From contig BBXU01001975.1 of NCBI GenBank assembly GCA_001598975.1, forward strand, positions 1 through 37,763: a DNA stretch of 37,763 bases. Reading direction: 5' to 3'. Positions 21,193 to 31,466 of the stretch are shown here, piece by piece (the first letter of the stretch is position 1; every line of letters begins with the position of its first letter). Made by a program: the position numbers and the translations under genes. Below the pieces are notes generated by a model, which saw only the letters and a program-made list of their open reading frames with translations, had not been told where the DNA came from and made no database searches. This stretch comes from Parachlorella kessleri. Lineage: Eukaryota > Chlorophyta > Trebouxiophyceae > Chlorellales > Chlorellaceae.

Positions 21193-24100
21193 ATGCAGAT
21201 GCTCTCTTTCGCTCTTTTTTCTCTTGTGTTGGCAGCAACGCTTGCAGCGGTGGGAGCAGCGCCAACCTGGCCCCTTTCTGACTGGCAAAGTGGCAGCACC
21301 TTCGTCCAACAAGTGCGTGCTGAAAGCGAGCAAGCCCCTACCATGCCTACACTTTCAAACCACAAAGGGTGGCTATGGCAAGCTCCGCTTCCCCTGACAA
21401 ATGCAGGCAAGCCCAAGCGGCAGTGCTGAGGGCACACTACTGGGCTGCAACTATGGTGCGGCACGGGGAGATGCCTGGCCTTCTTGGAACACAGCCGCCA
21501 TAGGCATGGGCAACTCACTGGCTACCAGCCTGCCCTTGGGCGCATGCGGCACCTGCATCGAGATACAGTGTGGGAACAGCACATCTCCTCAGGTGAATAC
21601 TAAAGCACCGACAGGCAGCTTCTTGCGCCCCGACGTTTTTTCACCATTACTGTTATGCGGTATTGCCCTTCCGATGACTGCATGCTCTTCCATGCATTTG
21701 CTGCATTTGCCTGCAGGGTGGCAGCCCTAGTTGTTTCCAACCCAGCGGCAACTCAAGTTTGGTTGTGACTGTTGTTGCCCGCTGCCCCGGCTGTGAGGAT
21801 GACGCCTTTTCATTACACCCGCTGGCTTTCAGCAAGTTGGCACCACTGTCAACAAGCAAGCTTCCAATCAGATACCGGCAGGCAAGTCGTTATTCACGGT
21901 CTGCCAGTGCCGGTTTGGACACTTGACTCTTGCATGTTGAAAGCTGCTATTGTGCATCTTTGGCAGCAGTGACCAACATTGCAGGACGCATATAGCTGAT
22001 ATCACTGGTGCCCTGGCAAACCGCAGGTTGCGTGCCAACCCCCAGGCAATGTTCTAGTCAGCTTGGAGCAGTACAGTATCTTGCGAGGAGGTTGGATGCG
22101 CCTGCATGTCTCACAGGTAGGCAGTGTTTGGGCGTGTAGGGGAACACGCTAGACTCCGCCTTCTGGCCATTGGCGGAGGGGCGCTTTGGGGCATCTGTGC
22201 GATATATATCCGCACCTCACAATGTGCCGTCCAGTGAGCCCTTCAAGTGGCGGTCGACGGAGTCACACGAAAACCAGGCGCGGGTGGTGCAGGTTGCTGG
22301 GAGCGGCAGCATTAAAACGGTGTGGCTACGGTCCTCAACTGGGCAGGCAACAGGGGCACGGCAGTTTTCCACGGCTCAAGAGGAAGCTCAGTGGGTGAGC
22401 GTCGGGGATGAGCATCTTTAGAGCTAGCAGTCTGGCCGGTAACGTGTGCTAAAGAACTCTATCAGAGCTGAGCCAGTCCCGTGCATCTGAAGGTAGACAA
22501 GCAAGGCTGCTCTAGTGGCCTTGTATCTGTGCATTTGCACCTAGCTTGCAAGTATAGATTTGGTAGGCTTCCGCTCATGCACCCCCTAGCTGGCTGCTCC
22601 GTAGGCAGCAGCCCAGCCTGGGTGGAAGGCCATGAGCAACACCGATGGTGCTAGCTGGGAGATGAGCGGCCCCCCGGCTGCCCCCCTTGATGTGCTTCTG
22701 GTTGACAAGGATGATGAGATGATACTGGCCAGGTCTGCGCATGATCCTAGTCTAGTCTAGTCTAGTCTTACAGCTTTCCACCACCCTTGCGGGTCAGTCA
22801 CAATCTTGTCACACCTAGAAATGAATCTCAACCAGGCTGCTACTAGGCAGGCAGTCACTACCGTTTGCTGCAGGCTGAACCACTGGATTCCCACCACATT
22901 GGAACGACCTTGGGTCTTGAAATCACAGCTAGGATTGACGCACTGACAGTGACCGGTTTAATGGCATGCACCACTCGAGCGCTGCTAGCTGGCCGCCACC
23001 CCTTCATCACATGGCTCGCTAGCCCTCGCTTTCATGGATATGGAGGCTTGAATCCTCAACTTGGGCGCCTTAACTCCAAGCCGCCCAGCTAGTATATCGG
23101 CCGGGGTTCGATCTGGGGCTGGGGTGCATGGGTGTCAGACGGGAAACTCCCAAAACCCGTCCAACCAGTGCACATGGGGATTGGGATTAGGGAGCCCCAG
23201 TGCACACAGGAGGAGTAAACTCAACTCGCTCCCAGCACCACACAGTCCATAACCAATCGTGTTTAAGGTCCACGACCACGACCAGGCTGCTCTTGGGGGC
23301 GTGCATGGTGCAGGCTTCAGCAAGTGTGCTGGCAAGTAGTCCCGAGCACGTTATGCTTGACCTGCACATGTTTATAACATAGTGCCCTTGTGGGTCCCAC
23401 TCTTGGAGAAGAACTGGTGTCTTTTGCTGCCATCGCAGGAGCCTTATCCCGTTTGCTGGGGTCACTGGTGACTTCCAGGTCAACTCCCAGTTCCCTTCGG
23501 TCCCCAGGGCTTCCTCGCCCCCAATTACCGGGCCACCCGCCCTTACCGCCCTGGGAGGGATCACTGGAAACTTCAACGCTACTGTTGGAGCTTCTAATGT
23601 GTCCCAAGCAGGCAATGCATCCACAGCTGCGCCGCCGTCCCTCCTACTGGCCAACCTAACCAAGCAGGAGCTGCTGCAGCTGACTCTTGTCCTGCCAAAT
23701 CTGGAGAAAGCAGCTGTAGGGGTTGCAACTGGCAGTCCTTCGCAGCCAGGGGCCACTGGAGCCTCACCCCTTTCTCAGCTGGCACCCAGCCCCAGCCCTC
23801 ACACTGCTACAGCCGCTAGTGACACTCTGAGAACAGGGACACCTGTGGGCTTACCGGCTGCGTCAGAGCCAGCAAATAACTCTGCGACCAGACCTGCTCC
23901 CGGCAGCAGCACTGCCACGCCAACCCCGGCTGCACAAGCGCCAGCTGCTGATCCTCCCAGCCCAGCTCCCGCTGGCAGTCCCGTGCCAGCCCTGGCTGCA
24001 CAATTGCCAGCTGCCGGTCCTCCCAGCCCAACTCCCGCTAGCAGTCCCGTGCCAGCTCTCGCCAGTCAAGGGCCAGCAGGTGCCGCCTCGCCATCAGTGC

Positions 24101-27100
24101 TCCAGAACAGCAGCAGTCCACAGCCGAAGCCCTCTGCTGCGCAGCCTGCCACTGCTGTTCCTCCCAGCCCAGTTAACAGCAGCAGCAGCAGCAGCGCCAC
24201 AATCTCATCACCAGTGCCTACCCCTGCAGGTGCCGGCACCAGTGGAAGTCCTCTTCCCTCCCCTGGCACCTCGCCACCTGTCAATGGCAGCCTGGCAACC
24301 TCACCACCACTCGCCTCAAGTTCTCCTGCAGTCCGCAACAGCAGTGACAGGAGCAACAGCAGTAGCAGGACTAGTGACGCTGTCAGCATGGCAAAGCCAG
24401 ACATTGCCAGCCCTAGGCCCTCTCCCTCAGGGGTGCCCCCTACGTTCACCAACACAACAGCTGCAGCACCTGTGTTAGCCTCTGCTCAGCCGCCTCTGCC
24501 ACCCTCTCATGCATCACAAGCGGTAGCTGATGCTGAGGCTCGCCTGCGGGCCACGGGGATACCTGTCCCTACACCACAGCTGCAGCCACAGCGGAACAGC
24601 AGTGAGGAGCACGCCGCCCGGGAAACAGTTGCAGCTCAGCTGGAAGCCCATGCGGCCCGCAACAGCAGCAATATTAATAGCAGCAGCAACAGGAGCCCTG
24701 CAACCCCAGGAGAGCTCATGCCCGCAACATCGGTAGCTCCCTCTTCCCCACCCTTGCAGGCATCAGCAACACAGCCTTCCCCTTCACCAGTGGCTGCCAG
24801 CCTCTCCCCTGCTATCAGTCCCTCAGCCATGCTCTCTTCCTCCACCACTCCCTCACTGCCAGCCTCGCCCACTTCTGCACCCTCGCCATGGTCCAGCCGG
24901 TCCCCCCTGCCGCGCAACTACAAACCCATGGCTCTCATCGACACCCAAGCTCCCAGCCCAGCTGAGGCTGATGCTCCGCTAGCAGTCCCCTCAAGCTCAA
25001 CAGCACCTGCCTCTCCCAGCGCCGAACCAGCAAACCCCAGCCCGGTGCCCTTCCCCCCGAGCCCCCCGACTGCTGTGGCACCTGCCTCTCCGCCTCAAAG
25101 CCTGCTAGTTCCTGCTGCGCCACCCAGCCCGGCTGTGCCGAATCCCTCCTCTCCCAGCACCAAGGTACCTGCGCAGGTTAGCCCCAGCCACCAACAACCT
25201 CCAGCGAGCCCTCAAGCTGCTTCTGCTGCTCCCCTATCACCCGCTCCCACAGTGCCTGCTTCGCCCTTCCTCAGCATGACCCCACTTGAGCCAGCTATTG
25301 CCAGCCGTCAGCCTGCCCTCACAAGCCCGCAGGCTGATACTTCTGCATCCAGACCCCCTATGGGTGCGCCCGCTCCTCCCAGCCCAGTCACCCCTTCGCC
25401 TGCAAGCCCCAGATCCATACCCTCCCCGGCAGGGGATCCAGATGCTAGTTCAGCAGGTAGCCCCACAAGCTCTGCGCCAGGCCTGGGTTCCATATCCAAC
25501 TCAGCCAGCCCTATCCCTATGACATCGCCCGCCAGCCCTCAGATGCCTACCGCGCCACCCAGCCTTGCTGTGGCGCCGCCCTCCTCTCCTTCTCCTAGAC
25601 TATCAGTGCCAGCCACCCCCAGTCCCCTCCCAGCGACCTCACAAGCTCTGCCTGCCTCTCCAGCACCAAGCCATGAAGAGCCCTCTTCCTCTTCCCCCAG
25701 CCTTTTGCCAGGCAGCCCCAACCAGTTGGTGTCATCCGCAAGCCCTACTGTGGCTCCTGTCCTGTCCCCGCCTGCGCCGTCCAGCCCGAGCCTGGCGGCC
25801 TCTCCAGTCAGCCTGCAAGCCGCAGCTCCTGCAGCACGCAGTCCTGTCAATCTTGCCTCCCCTGCTCCAAACCCATCAGCCCCAGCCAGTCCCTTGCCCT
25901 CTCCCGGTAGCGTTGATGTCAGCTCTGCTGCAGCACCCAGTCCGACCTCGGCAGCACCGCCTGACGCCATCTCGAGCCCACCTATGCCTGTGAGACCCAG
26001 CCCCGTGACCCCAGCTGCAAGCCTTGAACTTGCTGCTGCGCCTAGCCTTGTAGTTCAGGCCGCTGGACCCGAGACAGCGGGACCGGAGGCCTCTGACGGT
26101 GCAGGCAGCAGCAGTACAAATAGTGGCGGCAGCAGCAGCTCCTTAGGCATGATCGTTGGGGCGACTGTTGGCGGCATCGCAGTCATTGCAGGTAACACAC
26201 CAAACCCTTTGGCAGTTGACCTACTTGCTTGACATTTGAGGTCCTGGTGCAGTGCGCCTGCATCGCCTTTGGCAAGCTTGGAGCACACTTCAGAGATGCG
26301 CCGGCTGGAAACCATCCTGCATTCCCCGACATGCTCTGCCTGTAGAAAGCAGTGGGACGCATGATGGTCTTTTGTCTTACTGCTCCTCCCTGCTGCATGC
26401 AGCTGTGCTGGCCGGCTGGCTGGTTCACTCCAAGCTGCGGCGCAAGCGCAGCGCCGGCAGCGGCCGCACCTACTTTGTGGACAATAGCTGGGAGAGAACC
26501 CCGGGCCAGGGCGGAGGCACGGTATGTGACTGTGGGACTAGACAACTGTCACTGCCCTATGTGATCTGAGTGCAAAGTCTTGCGGAAACGGGAGGCTGAG
26601 TTAGGACACATTGTCTTCTGGCACCATGCAAGACTGGCTACTAAGCAAAGAGGGATATTAGATATTGTCGTTTGGCTCCTCTGCAGGCGTCTGTCATTGT
26701 GTCACCCAGGGCACGGGGGGTTCAAGCAGCACGCCCCCGCCATGCTGCTGCCAGCCCGATGGCTGCCACTGGTGCCAGCTCAGCTAGCCTGCCTACCCGC
26801 CAGACGCGAGCCAATATCTGGATCAGGAATGCCCAGCAGCATGCTCCAGGGTAAGCCAAGCAGAGCACGTGCTGCCAAAAACTGCTGTGTGGTGGCTGTA
26901 CTGCTCAAACTGCTGCTGTTGCCAACTCTAATGCCACACTGCGACAAATTGATGGACAGTTTCACTGTAACCCAAGCATGGTATGCAATTCAGCTGCCGC
27001 CATGGCTCCCTGCCAACTGCTGCTGCTGCCATGCAGGGACGGGCTGGGCACTCTGCAGGAGTTGGATGGCAGCGAGGCATCTTCCTCGTTCTCCGACCTC

Positions 27101-28995
27101 TTCAGCACACAAGACCAGCTGCTCTTTCCCTTGGAGGAGCATGCAGAAGCCGCCGGCGGTGCCGACAGCCAGGCAAGAAGCAGAGAAAGGGGGTTGCCTA
27201 CCTAGGTTGTCGCTCTAGGGAAAGAATAGACATGCCGCGAGCAGTGCAAGTTGGCACGGTCACTGGAGGTGCCTGTCCTTCAAGTGTTGAGTGGTGACTG
27301 CCCCCAGCTTGCCAGCGCTCCTTATAGCACACGCCCCACACTGCTCTGCTTGTTGCAGTACATAGAATGCCCCGTACTGTCAGACAACAGCTGCTGCTGT
27401 GCCCTTCCCAGGGTGTATCCGTGGTGCCTGTCAACCCCGGCTTAGCTGGCGCCCCAGCTCCCTTCACCGGCGCCCAGCAGCATCAGCTGCCGCAGGACTC
27501 ACTGCCACAGCAGCACGTTGATGTGGCGTCCAGGCCCTCGCCCCACGGTCTCCTGCACAGGTAGCTTCTATATGCATCGCCTGTGTGCATACTTGTGTTG
27601 TGCGGGGAATCTCAACGTTGCCCAGGTCTTAGCAAGGGTCAGCTGTAACAGGACTTGGATTGCGTCGGTGGTGTCTTGCAGGGCCCTGAGTTTCACCCCC
27701 ACTGGATCTGAGCGTGACACACTGCCTGCCGCCTCCGGCCTGCCAGGTGGCCAGCAGGAGGTACAAATGTCAAAACTCTCCCCATGGGCCAACCGCAGCA
27801 GGCAAGTTTCTGAAGGTACTGCCGCTAGCTCCTGCAGTTGCTCTGCCGCTGGTAGCATGGACCGCGTGGGGTGGACACTGGCACGGTAACCCTGAAGGCG
27901 TGTGCGCCAATAGATGGGTGTGGGGCTTCTTGCCTGGGGATTGATAGGGTGTTGTTGTTGTTGCAGGCCCCAATCCCTGCTCTTCAGGGACCTCCCGTCC
28001 AGACAAGCAGCAGCACCCTCAAATGCTGCCGCGTCTGCCACTATTACTGATGTTGAAACAGCAGCATTGCACACCTCCCCAGCAGCCACGATCCCAACCC
28101 CACTGCTGCTGCATGCCCCCAGCAGCCGGCTGGGGACACCTCTGGTGAGGCTTGGCGAAGACCGCAACAGAGTACACTCTATTTACCGTGCACCTGACAC
28201 TAGGACCCTTTTGCTGCTCCCAGTACAGCACCCTGCTAAGCCTTGCAAGGTACCCCGACATCCAGCTCCATATCATGTTGCGGCATCTATCAAGGTGGTA
28301 AAATATAGTATCCACTGCTCGTTTGCAGGGCACTGCTAGTGGGCTGCTGCCGCCCCTGCCACCAACCAGCGCAGCCATGCAGCATGCCGCCAGCCGGCTG
28401 GACACCTCTGAGTCTGACGACAGCTTCATGTCTGTCCCTGCAAGGCCCAGCCAGTTTGCACGCTTTGACATGAAGACCACAGCGCATGCTCTGGAGACCG
28501 GCTCCGATGCAGGCAAGCTCCCTGGCACTTACTTGAGCTGCAAGTTACAGTATTTGTTGACTTACCCTTGCAAGGAAAGCATAGCCAGTGGCGTGCGGAA
28601 TACGTCTTCGTTTTTGAGAACACAGACCCAGACTGTTGATGCCAGTAACCCCCACTGCAGGGAGCTTCACTTGCAAAGGGGTTGCGCCCGGGTCTTGGCA
28701 GGTCCCCAGCAGCCCTGCTACCCTCCCAGGCATCATGGGCCCCGCACCACCCACCACCTACACTCTCGGCAGCAGCGGCAGCTTCAGCAGGACAGGTGCC
28801 CTGCCCTCAGCGACTGTGTGGAAGCTTTGCAGCCGCCCTACCAGCTCCGATGGTGCGTCAAGCTCAGCCTCTTCCTTCGGCTCAACGGAGCCGCTGAAAA
28901 TGGCAACTCCAGCAGCTCCAGCAGGAGAGACAGTTGGGGACGGCAGCAAGGGCCCAGCAGTGCGCTACCCAGCCTGGCCCCAGAGCGAGGTCTAG
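21193..28995 (+). CDS. Expansin fused to a giant Pro/Ser-rich stalk, transmembrane helix and cytoplasmic tail
   Basis: Fifteen exons join in phase to 1,642 residues: 21193-21312, 21407-21592, 21717-21881, 22027-22116, 22293-22394, 22605-22732, 23439-26191, 26403-26521, 26687-26850, 27037-27172, 27412-27560, 27682-27801, 27967-28144, 28329-28512 and 28661-28995. Residues 1-23 are a signal peptide (MQMLSFALFSLVLAATLAAV). About 30-187 form the expansin double-psi beta-barrel: ACGTCIEIQC, RCPGCEDDAFSLHPLAFSKL, IRYRQVACQPPGN. About 188-282 are the CBM63-like domain: VAGSGSIKTVWLR, WKAMSNTDGASWEM, PLDVLLVDKDDEMILA, ending GDFQVNSQFPS. A stalk of about 880 residues follows, then the helix GMIVGATVGGIAVIAGAVLA (about 1166-1190) with stop-transfer KLRRKR, and a tail of about 450 residues with no domain I know. 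Expansins loosen wall polysaccharides without hydrolysis. The usual HFD motif here reads AFS. Introns 3, 10, 12 and 14 appear to start with GC. No TGTAA was found just downstream. Confidence 0.87.
22747..22766. repeat. (CTAGT)4 microsatellite
   Basis: Four perfect CTAGT units lie just inside the 706-base intron 22733-23438 of the expansin fusion gene. Nothing else was recognised in that intron, and no exon in it is needed for the reading frame. Confidence 0.9.
23494..26142 (+). other. Pro/Ser-rich (hydroxyproline-rich-glycoprotein-like) stalk encoded in one long exon
   Basis: This part of exon 7 encodes about residues 283-1165 of the expansin fusion. It is dominated by Pro, Ala and Ser with many PPSP, SPSP and ASP-type motifs, like the rods of pherophorins and extensin/arabinogalactan-type wall glycoproteins of green algae. 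Many Asn-Ser-Ser and Asn-Gly-Ser sequons occur, especially in the first third. Cysteine is absent. A polyserine run and NSS clusters sit around 24178-24200 and 24330-24365. Such a rod is expected to be heavily glycosylated and extended. At 2,753 bases the exon is far longer than all others in the window. Confidence 0.85.
23941..24072 (+). repeat. Tandem duplication, 2 x 66 bp, in the stalk
   Basis: Two in-frame 22-residue units lie back to back: PAADPPSPAPAGSPVPAL plus AAQL, then PAAGPPSPTPASSPVPAL plus ASQG. The DNA units are nearly identical, showing recent growth of the stalk by duplication. Confidence 0.85.
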
Positions 28996-29898
28996 CGGGA
29001 CGATGCCAGCAAGTGTTGCCAGCAAACTGGGCTTGGCTGCGACGGTTTGTACAAAAGGACTGGCAGGATGACACGATATTGCGAAGTTTTCTAAGTTTCT
29101 TGCAAGGTCAGTGTCTACAACTCTCCTGTGTGTGGGATATCCCTGCATAGAAAGAGTAAACTTCTCGAAGGTTTGCCTTATAGTGAGGCCCTGCATGTAG
29201 CCTTGCCTGTCTGTATATCTGTTCACCTATGCACTTCTTCCTTGTCTCGCTCACATTCTACTAGTCACGTGCATATCCTCCAGATAGGTACAGGTCATCG
29301 TGTATGCCCAGATTACCCTTCCGGCAAACTCCACACTTTGCTGGGTGTTGCTACCTCCTGCTGCTGAATAGAATGCAGAACGTCAGTCTAGACCCTTTAC
29401 AAGAGGCACTCTTGATCTCATCCAGTTTAAGAAATGAGAGAGGATTCCGAAGCAGTCACCCATGCAGTCAACTCTAGAATCTTATGCATTTTGCGCCCTC
29501 CCTGTGGCGCCTCATCTGCTAAGCACGCTTCGCTTGCAACGACTTATCCACTGATCCGAGGCGTCTCAGTTGACTCCTTGCCAAGTAAGAAATTGGACCC
29601 ACGCCGCTATTGCGGGGGCGACCGCATACGGCGTGTGCATGCCAAGTGCACTGCCAAGCATCTGGCTTGCTATCTGGCCGGCGCCCTAACTGAACACGGT
29701 TCGAGAGCAACCCATCTTATAGGCCTTCCAGGGCTGTCATAGTGTGCAAGATGTCGGACGAGGCAGCCATGGAGACAGCAGGCAAGCTCACCTCTCACTG
29801 CAGAACTGGGGCGCCTGCCCCTCTGTGGTTACGATGACCCTATTGGAAAAATGCACTGTGCCTATCTTTCTCACTCGGCCTCAGGCTCCTTGGTGCAG
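28996..29898. other. Intergenic region and unresolved 5' end of the TLC gene
   Basis: The first part is the 3' UTR of the expansin fusion gene. The TLC-domain gene must start in the later part, but its first exon was not identified. The frame of exon 29899-30043 stays open back to 29838 (WKNALCLSFSLGLRLLG), which is hydrophobic and may be coding. An ATG-led open frame at 29434-29742 is also present but could not be tied to the gene. Confidence 0.45.
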
Positions 29899-31466
29899 GG
29901 GGCGGAGAGAAGTCTTATGGAAGCCGAGAGTCTGCTGCTCACATGCAATTCAACATGGTGTCACTGCCTGTGATGGGGACCCTGTCGCTTCTGGGGCTAT
30001 TTGGTGGTGTTAACCCCATGCTGACAGTAGTGACAATCACAGCGTAAGTGCTCCGGAGCTTTGTGTTGCCATCGTGGACCTGCTAGCTTTGGTGACCAAT
30101 TGCCTACATTTCCTTCTAGTGGCTGGGCGAGCGAACAAAGAGTGAGAGGCGACCTTTACTGACAGGATTGGATGCAGTATGCTCTAGGGCTTGCCTATAC
30201 TGTTCATGCTTGGGAGGCAGAATTCGTTGCCCAACTTGCCAGGCTGCCAACACGCTATGCTTGTCCCGAATGCAGGTACACTATATGTGACTTCATCTGG
30301 ATTGCGCTCAAACCCAGCACAGTCCCCACCTTGCCCTGGGCCATCCTTTTACACCATGCCGCGACCTTGGGGCTCCTGGTCTTTCCCCTTATGCAGCCTC
30401 GACTGGCGAACCTCACCTGCTGGCTCGGGCTGGCTGAGTGTGAGCTCAAGACTGTGCACCAACTGTACTGATATATTTTGATCTGCTCCCTGCACGCCGT
30501 CTTTGCTGTCGCTGCTTGTCATGGTATCACTCCTGGTCCTACTGCTCTTCGCCAGCTACTGCCCTTGATCACACAAGGTTGTGGTAGTTGCTAAGCACTT
30601 TTGGTTTCCTGCAGTGAACACCCTCATCCTTGTGTTCCGCCGCATGGTGGGCATGGAGCAGCCGCTGCTGAAGGTGCTGTACTGGCTGACCTTCTTCCCC
30701 CTGCGCCTCGTGGTCTACCCTTGGATGCTTTACTTGGTCACCTTGGAAATGAAGGTAGGCGGTGGAGGAAACAGAGTTCGTGCTTGATTTGGCTTGGCAG
30801 TTTGGCAGCATGGCCAGGAAGCATGGAGATATGAACACGTCTAGGGGTTGCCCTGGCTGATTGACAGGTCATGTCACCGGTGGTTGTATGACAGGGAGAG
30901 GCGGGTGCGTTAGCTCCCAAAGCCTGCCTCTCCCTGCCACGTTGCTGCTAGAGGGCACAGCATACACAGCTTGCATGCCAGTCACTTACCGCACATTGCG
31001 CTCTTGCCTGCAGGCCTTCCCTTTCTGGCAAGGGGCCATTGCTTTTGCCTGCCAGTCGGTGCTGGTCATCTTCCAGATAGGCGTGGTGGTGCTGGCAGTG
31101 ATGGAGGTCCAGCGCAAGAAGGCAGGGCGGCCGCCACCCAAGCGGGGAGTCGGCGCCCCTGTTGCACTCCTGGGGCGTGCCAGGCAGCGGCCTGCTCCAC
31201 CTGCTGTGCAGCGCATGGCCTGTGGCAGGTCTGCCCTTCTTGGGAAAGCTTCTATGTCACCAGTAGGGGATTTGGGTAGAGCAGCAAGAACGTCGGACAG
31301 GCCAGCTGCTGCGGTGGGAATGCTGGGGCCAGTGTGTCAGCAGCGCGACTCGAGCCGGCCGGTGCTGCTGGCGGGCCGCTGGAGAGGTTCTTTAAACAAG
31401 GGGAGAGCTGTCCACCAGGCATGGCTGTCAGAGCTTGGTGCACGGCCAGCGGTGCGCATCATGTAG
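29899..31466 (+). CDS. TLC-domain multi-pass membrane protein (N-terminus unresolved)
   Basis: Exons 29899-30043, 30276-30439, 30615-30754 and 31014-31466 join in phase to about 300 residues. TLC-domain proteins (TRAM, LAG1, CLN8 family) are ER or plasma-membrane proteins with about 5-8 helices; ceramide synthases belong to them, but so do many proteins of other or unknown function. Landmarks: SRESAAHMQFN before the helix SLPVMGTLSLLGLFG, then YTICDFIWIALKP, the typical His pair in AILLHHAATLGLLVF, LAELNTLILVFRRM (the conserved E-x-T ... R segment), LYWLTFFPLRLVVYPWMLYL and SVLVIFQIGVVVLAVMEVQR. The ceramide-synthase signature around the His pair is not convincing, so I do not call it one. 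After the last helix about 110 residues are basic and low-complexity. Intron 30044-30275 contains a dispersed repeat copy. The start codon and probably the first helix are missing from this model. Confidence 0.8.
30121..30219 (+). repeat. Dispersed short repeat, copy C
   Basis: This copy starts GGCTGGGCGAGCGAACAAAG, has a TTTACTGACAGGATTGGATG core, then CAGTATGCTCTAGGGCTTGC and a CTTGGGAGGCAG end. The 5' part matches copy A and the 3' part matches copy B, so the three together define the element. It lies inside an intron of the TLC gene. Confidence 0.6.

Noticed and set aside
22733..23438. Possible split between an expansin gene and a separate Pro/Ser-rich membrane protein gene
   Set aside because: Exon 6 ends in phase 2, exon 7 starts with the matching base, and the start of exon 7 encodes the missing end of the expansin domain (SLIPFAGVTGDFQVNSQF). 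No start codon suits an independent second gene before the stalk. RNA evidence would still be decisive.
29434..29742. 102-residue ATG-led frame before the TLC gene
   Set aside because: No domain, no hydrophobic first helix, and no convincing donor connecting it in phase to exon 29899. It may be a shadow frame.
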